Source: Chloroflexota bacterium (GTDB taxonomy: Bacteria > Chloroflexota > Dehalococcoidia > Bin125). From it: a DNA stretch of 12,145 nucleotides. The translations under genes were made by a program, and so were the position numbers. Below are positions 5,752-12,100 of the stretch, in pieces (position 1 is the stretch's first letter; every line of letters begins with the position of its first letter). The stretch is taken from contig JAPUIR010000135.1 of the NCBI GenBank assembly GCA_027296805.1, positions 1-12,145 on the forward strand, written 5' to 3'. A model generated the notes under the pieces. It was not told the DNA's origin. It ran no database searches and saw only the letters and a program-made list of their open reading frames with translations.

Positions 5752-5768
5752 CCGAGGAGCAGCCAACC

Positions 5769-6791
5769 ATGGTCATCGTGATGAGCACCGACGCCTCGCA
5801 GGCGGACATCGAGCGGGTGTTGGCGCGGCTGGGCGAACAAAACTGTGTGGGCGAGCTGACCGTGGGTGTAGAGCGCACGATCGTGACGGTGGTGGGCCCC
5901 ACGACGCCGAGTCTTGAGGAAGATGTGCGCACGCTGCCGCAGGTCGACAGCGTGGTACGGCTGGAGAAGTCGTACAAGCTGGCGGGGCGGGAGTCGAACC
6001 CGGCCGGCACGACAGTAGAGGTGGGCGGGGTGTCCGTCGGCGGGCCGGAGCTCGTGTTGATCGCGGGGCCGGGCTCGGTGGAGTCGGCGGAGCAGATCGC
6101 GACGTTGGCGCCGCTGCTACGCGCCGCGGGCGCGACCGCTTTGGCCGGGGCGACGATGCGGCCCGAGCAATCACCGTACGCCTTCCAGGGGTTGGGCGAG
6201 GAAGGGTTGCGGCTGCTGGCGCAGGCGGGACGGGATGCCGGGCTGGCGATCGTCAACGAGGCGGCAAGTGTCGATCGGGTGGAGACGGTCGGGAGTTACG
6301 CGGATGTAATCGAGATCGGTCCCTACAACATGCGCAACTTCGGTCTGTTGGAGGCGGTCGCCGCGATGGGCAAACCGGTGCTTCTGCGCCGTGACCTGGC
6401 CGGCACGATCGATGATTGGCTGCTGAGCGCCGAGCACGTGCTGCTGAAGGGCAACCCGCAGGTGATCCTGTGCGAATCTGGCATCCGCACGTACGAGCAC
6501 TCGACGAACACGACGCCCGATATCTCGGCGGTGCCGCTGCTCAAGTCGATGACGCATCTGCCGGTGGTCGTCGATCCGGCCTACAGCAGCGGCTCAGCGC
6601 GTCTCGTGCCGCCCCTAGCGCTGGCAGCGGTGGCGGCCGGGGCGGATGGGCTCGTGCTGGCGGTGCACGCGAATCCGGATCACGCGCTGATCGACGGTCC
6701 GCAGTCGCTGACGCCAACCGCGTTCGAAGCGCTGGTCAAGGCCGTGACGGAGCTGGCATCGACGCTGGGGCGGCGGGTCGCCAGTGGATAG
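5769..6791 (+). CDS. DAHP-synthase-like protein (type I-beta fold) lacking catalytic residues; probable pseudoenzyme
   Basis: A 340-residue protein, full length for Thermotoga-type 3-deoxy-7-phosphoheptulonate synthase, the first shikimate enzyme (PEP plus erythrose-4-phosphate). Residues 1-70 are the ferredoxin-like regulatory domain ending YKLAGRE; residues 94-335 are the TIM barrel. The scaffold is clear (IAGPGSVES, SPYAFQGLG, NMRNF, VILCESGIRTYE, THLPVVVDP, DGPQSL), yet active-site residues are replaced. The metal-binding Cys of GPCS is G102, the His of DPSH is Y272 and the Glu of EVHP is A298; only D309 remains. Among substrate-binding positions, KPRT reads R131-P-E-Q, ARN reads P-Y186-N, the Lys of LLKRG is R207, and ERGIR reads E-S237-GIR. 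The frame is intact and codon use is normal, so this is not a decayed gene. DAHP synthesis is very unlikely; a regulatory role or altered chemistry is possible. GAGGAG lies 9 nt before the ATG. Confidence 0.9.
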   Translation: MVIVMSTDASQADIERVLARLGEQNCVGELTVGVERTIVTVVGPTTPSLEEDVRTLPQVDSVVRLEKSYKLAGRESNPAGTTVEVGGVSVGGPELVLIAGPGSVESAEQIATLAPLLRAAGATALAGATMRPEQSPYAFQGLGEEGLRLLAQAGRDAGLAIVNEAASVDRVETVGSYADVIEIGPYNMRNFGLLEAVAAMGKPVLLRRDLAGTIDDWLLSAEHVLLKGNPQVILCESGIRTYEHSTNTTPDISAVPLLKSMTHLPVVVDPAYSSGSARLVPPLALAAVAAGADGLVLAVHANPDHALIDGPQSLTPTAFEALVKAVTELASTLGRRVASG

Positions 6792-6856
6792 CTCTCGCCC
6801 GGTTGAGCGCCGGAGGTCACCCGCGACAAATGGATGCGGCAGACGCAGTCCCGGGC

Positions 6857-6878
6857 TGACGGCATAATGTGACGGCAT
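6857..6878 (+). promoter_or_regulatory. -10 box CATAAT inside a tandem TGACGGCAT repeat
   Basis: TGACGGCAT occurs at 6857-6865 and again at 6870-6878, a 13-bp period with 4 bp between. The -10-like CATAAT (6863-6868) overlaps the first copy, so the repeats lie where a repressor would block RNA polymerase. The predicted start near 6875 leaves about 25 nt of leader with GAGGGG before the ATG at 6900. No -35 match is visible, which is common for activator-dependent or extended promoters. Confidence 0.45.
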
Positions 6879-6899
6879 TCAGGGAACGAGGGGCAGCCG

Positions 6900-7199
6900 A
6901 TGAGTGTCACGGTGCGAATTCCGACGCCGCTACGCAAGATCACGGGCGAGCAAGACGTGGTGGACGCGGGCGGCGACGACCTGGCAGCGATCATCGCGGA
7001 TCTGGAGGGCAACTTTCCCGGCATCAAGGATCGCCTGGTGGATGAGGAGGGCGAGATCCGGCGTTTCGTGAATGTGTTCGTGAACGGGGAGGACGTGCGC
7101 TTCCTGGCGGGTCTGGGGACGGCGGTCAGCGAAGGCGACGAGATCAGCATCGTGCCGGCGGTGGCCGGCGGATCGCCGTTGGCGGCGTACGGGCGATGA
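6900..7199 (+). CDS. CysO-like ubiquitin-fold sulfur carrier (MoaD/ThiS family) with C-terminal tail
   Basis: A 99-residue beta-grasp protein that resembles mycobacterial CysO closely along its length: VTVRIPTPLR at the start, DDLAAIIADLEGNFPGIKDRL in the middle, RRFVNVFVNGEDVRF (54-68), and ISIVPAVAGG near the end. CysO carries sulfur as a C-terminal thiocarboxylate on Gly-Gly and donates it to O-phosphoserine via CysM; the Mec metalloprotease releases cysteine. Here G90-G91 is not terminal: eight more residues (SPLAAYGR) follow. Such tails must be clipped before activation in related systems (QbsE by the JAMM peptidase QbsD). No cysM, mec or E1-like gene is in the window. The stop overlaps the next ATG by 4 bp (ATGA). 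GAGGGG sits 6 nt before the start. Confidence 0.9.
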   Translation: MSVTVRIPTPLRKITGEQDVVDAGGDDLAAIIADLEGNFPGIKDRLVDEEGEIRRFVNVFVNGEDVRFLAGLGTAVSEGDEISIVPAVAGGSPLAAYGR

Positions 7200-7981
7200 T
7201 CCGGGTCGAGCGAGACGGCAAGGTCGCGACGGTCACGCTTGATCGACCGGAGCGCATGAACGCGCTCAGTCCAGAGATGTTCCGCGACCTGGCGGCGTTC
7301 TGGCACGAGTTTGCGGAGGACGACGCGCTGCACGTCGCGATCGTGACCGGCGAAGGCCGGGCGTTTTGCTCGGGAAGGGATCTCGTGCGCCCGACCGCGG
7401 TGGCGGACGAGAAGGCGCGATCACGGGCGCTTGCGGATCGGGCGGCGGCGGACGAGTGGGGGTTCGGACCCGACCAGATCTGGAAGCCGGTGATCGCGGC
7501 GATCAACGGCTGGTGCCTGGCGGGCGGCTTCGCGCTGGCGCTCTCCTGCGACCTGCGGATCATGTCGGACTCGGCCCGGATCGGAAGCATGGCGCCGAAG
7601 CGGGGGCTGGTACCGGGCGGCGGGCAGGTGGAGCGGCTGGCGCGCTACGTGCCGTTCGCCAAGGCGCTGGAGATCTTGCTGCGCGGCAACCACATCGATG
7701 CGAACGAGGCGGCGGCGATCGGCTTGGTCAATGCGGTCACGACGCCCGAAGAGTTGATGCCCACTGCCCACGCCTGGGCAGATGAGATCAGCGCCAACGC
7801 GCCGCTGGCGGTCCGGGCAGTGAAGCGCGCGGCATACGAGGGGGTGCTGGATCCCTCTGGGTTCCGCCAAGGGATGCAGTTGGAGGCCGAGCTCTACGCC
7901 GCGGTGGCCGCCTCGGAGGACGCCGCTGAGGGCACCGCGGCCTTCCGCGAAAAGCGGCCGGCGCGATACGTCGGCCGCTAA
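7196..7981 (+). CDS. Enoyl-CoA hydratase/isomerase (crotonase) family protein without the hydratase glutamates
   Basis: A 261-residue crotonase-fold protein of standard length. Visible landmarks: VTLDRPERMNALS (13-25), the first oxyanion-hole strand AFCSGRDL (56-63), the second at NGWCLAGGFALALSCDLRI (104-122), PGGGQVERLAR (140-150), AIGLVNAVTTPEEL (174-187), and the closing FREKRPARYVGR. The two glutamates that activate water in true enoyl-CoA hydratases are absent: the one after the second oxyanion Gly-Gly is A113, and the one in the 'PE..lG..PG' loop is A133. The CoA fold and oxyanion hole remain, so it should bind an acyl-CoA, but simple hydration is doubtful; isomerase, lyase or hydrolase chemistry is possible. 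It is translationally coupled to the CysO-like gene (ATGA). Confidence 0.9.
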   Translation: MIRVERDGKVATVTLDRPERMNALSPEMFRDLAAFWHEFAEDDALHVAIVTGEGRAFCSGRDLVRPTAVADEKARSRALADRAAADEWGFGPDQIWKPVIAAINGWCLAGGFALALSCDLRIMSDSARIGSMAPKRGLVPGGGQVERLARYVPFAKALEILLRGNHIDANEAAAIGLVNAVTTPEELMPTAHAWADEISANAPLAVRAVKRAAYEGVLDPSGFRQGMQLEAELYAAVAASEDAAEGTAAFREKRPARYVGR

Positions 7982-8009
7982 GCGGTCACTACGACGGCGG
8001 CCCCAGGGC

Positions 8010-8807
8010 TCAGCCCAGGACGGGAATCAAGAGCTGGTCATCGACCCGGATGGTGTCGAACTCGCTAATCCCATTGGCGTTCATGATCGCTTCGATCGAT
8101 GAGCCGTAGCTGATCGCGAGGTCGTAGATCGTGTCGCCGCTGACCACCGTGTGGACCACGGTGTTGGCCGGTTCCGTGGCCGTGCCGACCGCTTCGATGG
8201 GACTGGCCGGGCGGGGGATCTCCGGGCGGGTCGCGGACGGGGTGTCGATCACGATCGGGCTCGGCTCAGCCGAGTCCAGGCCCGCGGAGGGGGTCACGGC
8301 TTCGGTCACGATCGGGGACGACTCGGCGGGCGTGATCGGCTGGTTGAAGTCGATCGCGGGGGTGCCGGCCGAAGAGTCGGCCAGCGGGACCGGCGTTGAG
8401 CCGCCGCCACCAAGCGCGCCGCCGACGAAGATGATCATGGCGAGGAGCCCGACCGCGGCCGCCACGAGAGTGACGTGCACGTTGTTGGGCAAGACCCAGC
8501 GCCCGGCGCCGTCCGGGCCGGGCAAGCCGAGGGTGAGGAGCATGGAATCGCCCCGCCGCCCGCGCGGCGCGGCACGTCCGGCGGAACGGAAGGGGCTGCC
8601 ACCCGCTCCCGCGGCCACGGCGCCGCCCATCTGCGCCTGTTGGACGATGGCGCCGTCGAGCCACCAAGCGGCCGCTCCTACGGCGATAAAGAGCAGCGCG
8701 AAAACAAGCAGCCAAGTCCCAGGGCCGGGCCAGCCAATGCCAAAGACGAGCAGGAAGAAAAAGGCGCCAGCGGCGATCGCGCCAGCCGTTTTCGGTTCGA
8801 TCCGCAT
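8010..8807 (-). CDS. Membrane-anchored LysM-domain protein
   Basis: A 265-residue protein. Two hydrophobic segments come first (about 7-25 and 31-50), followed by a Gly/Ala/Arg-rich cytoplasmic loop with RSAGRAAPRGRRG (75-86). A third membrane helix spans about 110-131. Next comes a Pro/Ser/Thr-rich spacer (137-216) with a repeated SPIV motif. A C-terminal LysM domain occupies 218-262: VHTVVSGDTIYDLAISYG, SSIEAIMNANGI and RVDDQLLIPV carry the usual 'V..GDTl..IA..yG.s...l...N' pattern. The LysM should face outside and bind peptidoglycan or another GlcNAc-containing glycan. The start at 8807 is fixed by a perfect GGAGGT 5 nt upstream; a longer frame exists but lacks such a site. The gene is convergent with the crotonase (28-bp gap). 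Confidence 0.88.
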   Translation of the reverse strand: MRIEPKTAGAIAAGAFFFLLVFGIGWPGPGTWLLVFALLFIAVGAAAWWLDGAIVQQAQMGGAVAAGAGGSPFRSAGRAAPRGRRGDSMLLTLGLPGPDGAGRWVLPNNVHVTLVAAAVGLLAMIIFVGGALGGGGSTPVPLADSSAGTPAIDFNQPITPAESSPIVTEAVTPSAGLDSAEPSPIVIDTPSATRPEIPRPASPIEAVGTATEPANTVVHTVVSGDTIYDLAISYGSSIEAIMNANGISEFDTIRVDDQLLIPVLG

Positions 8808-8939
8808 CCTGGACCTCCATCGAGGCCCACCACCAGGAGCCACGGTAGTGGACGGGCGGATCGGCGCAATAGTGCGAAGTCAGGATTTACCTCTGGGTGA
8901 CGTTTCAGCGCTCGTTGATGACATCCGCAGCCCTACACG

Positions 8940-8950
8940 GTTGAATCAAC
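8940..8950. promoter_or_regulatory. Short palindrome GTTGAATCAAC
   Basis: A perfect 5-bp arm palindrome around one central base, located 39 bp before the GYD-gene start in the divergent gap with the LysM gene. It is a possible operator; it may be chance. Confidence 0.25.
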
Positions 8951-8989
8951 TGGCAACTGCTGAGGCAGTCCCGGAAGAAGGAGAGACGC

Positions 8990-9400
8990 ATGCCCGTGTT
9001 CATCGCGCTCGGCAAAGCCACAGACAGCGGAATGCAAAATCTGGACAACCTGACGGCGCGGCACGAACGGGCGCGCCGCCGGGCGCGGGATCTGGGCGGG
9101 CGAGTGATCGACAGCTACGCGACGCTCGGGCGGTATGACTTCGTGGTGATCCTGGAATGCCCGGTGGAGACGTGCATGCTCATCCTGAACCGGGAGTCGT
9201 CGGGCGGGAACGTGCGCTACGAAACCATGCCCGCGCTTCCGACGCGGGAGTTCGCGAGCCTCTTCCTGGACGAAGCAGCGTTGCGAGAGGAGCGGCGCGT
9301 GTTGCACGTGCGAGCCTCACGAAAGCAAGGCGGCACCCAGCCAAAGACGCGCGTGCGGAAACCCGCGAAGCGTTCCGGCAAGACCACGAAACGGGGTTAG
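8990..9400 (+). CDS. GYD domain-containing protein with basic tail
   Basis: A 136-residue protein. Residues 1-95 match the GYD family, small dimeric alpha-beta-barrel-like proteins of unknown function: MPVFIALGKATDSGMQNL at the start, RARDLGGRVIDSYATLGRYDFVVILECP (31-58) around the name-giving motif, and NVRYETMPALPTREF (74-88). Here the motif reads GRYD instead of GYD-like 'G.YD' with a leading small residue, which is within normal variation. Residues 107-136 are an added tail with about ten Lys/Arg and repeated Lys/Arg-Lys-Thr pairs, probably disordered and able to bind nucleic acid or membranes. AAGGAG lies 6 nt before the ATG. The stop codon overlaps that of the convergent SnoaL-like gene. 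Confidence 0.85.
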   Translation: MPVFIALGKATDSGMQNLDNLTARHERARRRARDLGGRVIDSYATLGRYDFVVILECPVETCMLILNRESSGGNVRYETMPALPTREFASLFLDEAALREERRVLHVRASRKQGGTQPKTRVRKPAKRSGKTTKRG

Positions 9401-9819
9401 CGGGGCGCCACGGCGCGCTGCAGCGCGGAGTTGTCCACGTAGACCCGGAGCTGCGAGACGCGCCCGTCGCGGACGCGGCAGAGCCAGGCCAGGCTGACGT
9501 GCCAGACCTTGCCGCTGGCGGGGCGGTCGAGGAAGGGTGCGGTGTTGCGCCCGTCAATGATCATCTCGGTAACCACTAGGTCGCCGCTAACATGTCGAAA
9601 GGTCTCGCTGGCGGTGACGTCCGGGAAGCCCAGCCATTGCTCTTGGAGGGCTTCGATGAACGCCGCGCGGGCGGAGGGGCCGGGCTCGCCGTTGACAAGG
9701 GTCTCGAGCTCCTCGGCGTAGCAATCGATGGTGGCGGCGGCGTCGTGTTCGTTGTAAGCGCGGTAGATCTTGTCGAAGAGGGTGTGGACCCAGTCGTCGG
9801 TCATGGGTTGTTGGGTCAT
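9397..9819 (-). CDS. SnoaL-like / nuclear transport factor 2-fold protein
   Basis: A 140-residue protein of the SnoaL-like polyketide-cyclase/NTF2 superfamily. The opening helix region DKIYRAYNEHDAAATIDCYAEE (16-37) is the family's typical 'f..yn.hD.da....ya.d', followed by ALQEQWLGFPDVTASE (57-72), GDLVVTEMIIDGRNTAPFL (79-97), WHVSLAWLCRVRDGRVSQLRVYVDN (106-130). The last strand with a 'dGrI.e.r.y.D' pattern is a good identifier. Members are small-molecule hydratases, isomerases, or of unknown function; the active-site residues cannot be assigned from sequence alone. The ATG at 9819 has no Shine-Dalgarno site, but TAGAAT lies 9 nt upstream. A second in-frame ATG at 9804 is possible. It is divergent from the PAP2 gene. 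Confidence 0.85.
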   Translation of the reverse strand: MTQQPMTDDWVHTLFDKIYRAYNEHDAAATIDCYAEELETLVNGEPGPSARAAFIEALQEQWLGFPDVTASETFRHVSGDLVVTEMIIDGRNTAPFLDRPASGKVWHVSLAWLCRVRDGRVSQLRVYVDNSALQRAVAPR

Positions 9820-9828
9820 CGCGCCGTC

Positions 9829-9834
9829 ATTCTA
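9829..9834 (-). promoter_or_regulatory. -10 box TAGAAT for the SnoaL-like gene
   Basis: TAGAAT on the minus strand (5 of 6 consensus) is followed by 9 nt and then the ATG at 9819. The leader would be about 3 nt or absent. No ribosome binding site is present. Confidence 0.5.
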
Positions 9835-9926
9835 CGCCGCCGCTGGTGGTTGGATCATGACACGACATAACACTCTCCTGATCAGCACGGTACACAGATA
9901 GCGGCCACGCGCAGGCGCAGATTTGT

Positions 9927-9932
9927 TAGGTT
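9927..9932 (+). promoter_or_regulatory. Candidate -10 TAGGTT for the PAP2 gene
   Basis: TAGGTT at 9927-9932 would start transcription near 9939, just before the AGGGG ribosome binding site at 9941-9945 and the GTG at 9953. It is a modest match to consensus. Confidence 0.3.
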
Positions 9933-9952
9933 CGCGGGCGAGGGGTTGGACC

Positions 9953-10714
9953 GTGCGGACCGTCTTCCGGCAACTGCAAGCGTACCGTTTCGCACGGGAA
10001 ATCCTCCTGATCGGCGCGGCCTATATGGCCTACGAGATCGTCCGATCGATCTCCGCCGACCGTTTTCTCGACGCCTTCGAGAACACGCAGCTGGTGGTGC
10101 GGGCTGAGCAGGCGCTGGGCATTTTTGCGGAGCTCAATGTTCAGGTGGCGATGCTGAGCTACGACGGGCTAATCGACTTCTTGAGTCTGTGGTACTTCTG
10201 GGGCCACTTCCCCTTGTTGATCGTCTTCGCGCTGTGGGCGTTCTACCGCCACCGGCGACAGTACGTCTGGGCGCGCAACAGCATCTTCGTCGCGGGGGGG
10301 ATCGCCCTGGTGGTCTACGTGCTCTTCCCTGTGGCGCCGCCACGCCTCCTCCCGGGAGCGGGCTTCGCGGACACGCTGCGGGGGGTGTTCGCACTGCAGT
10401 ACGACGATTCATCGCTCGTCAACGAGCTCGCGGCGATTCCCAGCTTGCACCAAGGCTTCGCGGTGATCGTGGGAGGCGCGCTGTACCGGATCGTGCGCGG
10501 GGGACGCGGGATCGCTTTGCTCGTGCTGCTGCCGACGCTGATGTTCGTCAGCATCGTGGCGACGGGAAACCACTGGTTCGTCGATGCGATCCTGGGTGGG
10601 CTCGTGGCGGTGGCGGGGATGGTGGGCGCGACACGGCTGGAACGGCACGGCTCCCGTCTGACGCGAGCAGTGCGACAACGCGTCGCTCATCTCCCGACAG
10701 CGCTCTCTCGTTGA
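9953..10714 (+). CDS. PAP2-superfamily membrane enzyme, AUR1/inositol-phosphorylceramide-synthase-like
   Basis: A 253-residue polytopic protein with about six membrane segments (near 17-33, 73-98, 109-125, 165-182, 186-203, 208-226). Three PAP2_3/AUR1-type signatures appear in order: FPVAPPRLLPGAG (125-137); IPSLHQGFA (162-170), the phosphatase PSxH box with H166; and TGNHWFVDAILGG (204-216), with H207 and D211. H166, H207 and D211 are the usual catalytic triad of this superfamily, so the enzyme should be active as a lipid phosphate phosphatase or phospho-head-group transferase on the outer face of the membrane. The closest named type is AUR1, which joins inositol phosphate to ceramide. The GTG start has AGGGG 7 nt upstream. 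It precedes an SPT-like gene by 111 bp, which supports a lipid role. Confidence 0.87.
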   Translation: MRTVFRQLQAYRFAREILLIGAAYMAYEIVRSISADRFLDAFENTQLVVRAEQALGIFAELNVQVAMLSYDGLIDFLSLWYFWGHFPLLIVFALWAFYRHRRQYVWARNSIFVAGGIALVVYVLFPVAPPRLLPGAGFADTLRGVFALQYDDSSLVNELAAIPSLHQGFAVIVGGALYRIVRGGRGIALLVLLPTLMFVSIVATGNHWFVDAILGGLVAVAGMVGATRLERHGSRLTRAVRQRVAHLPTALSR

Positions 10715-10746
10715 AGCCGCGCTTCCGAAAGGTCCCGGCATCTGCC

Positions 10747-10752
10747 TACACT
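10747..10752 (+). promoter_or_regulatory. Candidate -10 TACACT for the SPT-like gene
   Basis: TACACT lies 73 bp before the ATG at 10826 and predicts a leader of about 67 nt containing a small CGGG/CCCG hairpin. It suggests that the SPT-like gene may have its own promoter rather than depend only on the PAP2 gene. Confidence 0.35.
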
Positions 10753-10825
10753 AGGCCGGTAATCCCTGGGTACCGGGTGCATCCCGTGCTTCCACTGGTC
10801 GGCTGACGAGGACGGTGGTTGCGTC

Positions 10826-12094
10826 ATGACACAAGCGAAACCCACGCCCGCGATCAGCGACCTCGCCGCGGGGCTCTCGCTGGATGACTTGGACGGCGCC
10901 GGCGAATCCAAGGGTCGCGACATCTTCCAGCGCATCTCGAACTTCGACTTGGCCGACCAGGCGCGGGCGGCCGGGCTCTACCCGTTTTTCAAGCCGATCG
11001 AAGTGAACGAGGGCACGGAAGCAGTCGTGGACGGCAAGCGCGTCCTGATGTTGGGGTCGAACAACTATCTGGGGCTGACGCGTCATCCCGAGGTGATGCG
11101 GGCGGCACAGGAAGCGCTGGCGAAGCACGGACCGTCGATGACGGGGTCGCGGCTGCTGAACGGCACCACGCCGCTGCATGAGGAGTTGGAGGAGCGGATC
11201 GCCGGGTTCCTGGGCGTGGAGTCGGCGATCGTTTTTTCCACGGGGTACCTCGCGAACCTGGGCGCGATCTCGGCCCTGGTCGACCGCGGCTGCTGGGCGA
11301 TCATCGACAAGGGAGTGCACGCGAGCATCTACGACGGTGTCGCGATGGCGGCTGGACAATCGCGCCGCTTCCGGCATGACGACATGGCGCACCTGGAGGA
11401 GGTGCTGCGCCGGATCCCGGACCAGGCGCCGCGCATCGTGATTACGGACGGCGTGCACTCCATGACCGGGGGGGTGGCGCCGCTGCCGGAGTTGATGGAG
11501 GTTTGCCGGCGGCAAGAGACACGCCTGCTGGTGGACGATGCTCACGCGATCGGCACGCTGGGGGAGACGGGACGAGGCACAGCCAGCCACTTCGGGCTGG
11601 AGCCGCCCGACCTGACGATCGGAACGTTCAGCAAGTCCCTCGCGTCGGTAGGGGGATTCATGGCGGGGCCGCGGGACGTCACGGAGTACGTGAAGCACTT
11701 CGGGCGACCGATGATCTTCACCGCCGCGTTGCCCCCGGCGTCGGCGGCCGCGGCCTTGGCGGCGCTCAAGCTGATCGACGAGGAGCCGTGGCGAGTACCG
11801 CGGGTGCAGGCGATCGGGGAACGGATGCGGCGCGATCTGCAGGCGCTGGGATTCGATTTGAGCGACAGCCAGACGCCGATCATTCCGATTCAGGTAGGGA
11901 GTGAGGTGCAGGCGGCGGCGTTCTGGAAGGACCTGCTGGATCACGGCATCTACACGAACGCGTCGATCACGCCGGCGGTGCCTCGCGGCCAGGCGCTGCT
12001 ACGAACGTCGTACATCGCCACCCACACGGACGAGCAGCTGGATCACGCGCTGGAGATATTCGCGGAGATCGGCCATCGGCACGGGATCATCTGA
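10826..12094 (+). CDS. Serine palmitoyltransferase-like alpha-oxoamine synthase
   Basis: A 422-residue PLP enzyme of the alpha-oxoamine synthase family (SPT, AONS, KBL, ALAS), which condenses an acyl-CoA with an amino acid. Landmarks: LGSNNYLGLTRHPEV (76-90), GSRLLNGTTPLHEELE (107-122), FSTGYLANLGA (137-147), H165 in the PLP-stacking KGVHASIYDG, VDDAHAIGTLGETGRG (236-251) with D237 and H240, and K270 in TIGTFSKSLASVGGF, the Schiff-base lysine. The 'TFSKSxAS(x)GGF' form and the roughly 40-residue N-terminal extension match bacterial serine palmitoyltransferases (about 420 residues) better than AONS (about 385) or KBL, whose lysine motif is usually 'TLGKA'. The usual 'SMDG' loop reads SMTGG (212-216). 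GGTGG lies 7 nt before the ATG. An epimerase gene starts 6 bp after the stop codon. Substrates remain inference. Confidence 0.88.
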   Translation: MTQAKPTPAISDLAAGLSLDDLDGAGESKGRDIFQRISNFDLADQARAAGLYPFFKPIEVNEGTEAVVDGKRVLMLGSNNYLGLTRHPEVMRAAQEALAKHGPSMTGSRLLNGTTPLHEELEERIAGFLGVESAIVFSTGYLANLGAISALVDRGCWAIIDKGVHASIYDGVAMAAGQSRRFRHDDMAHLEEVLRRIPDQAPRIVITDGVHSMTGGVAPLPELMEVCRRQETRLLVDDAHAIGTLGETGRGTASHFGLEPPDLTIGTFSKSLASVGGFMAGPRDVTEYVKHFGRPMIFTAALPPASAAAALAALKLIDEEPWRVPRVQAIGERMRRDLQALGFDLSDSQTPIIPIQVGSEVQAAAFWKDLLDHGIYTNASITPAVPRGQALLRTSYIATHTDEQLDHALEIFAEIGHRHGII

Positions 12095-12100
12095 TCGCCC

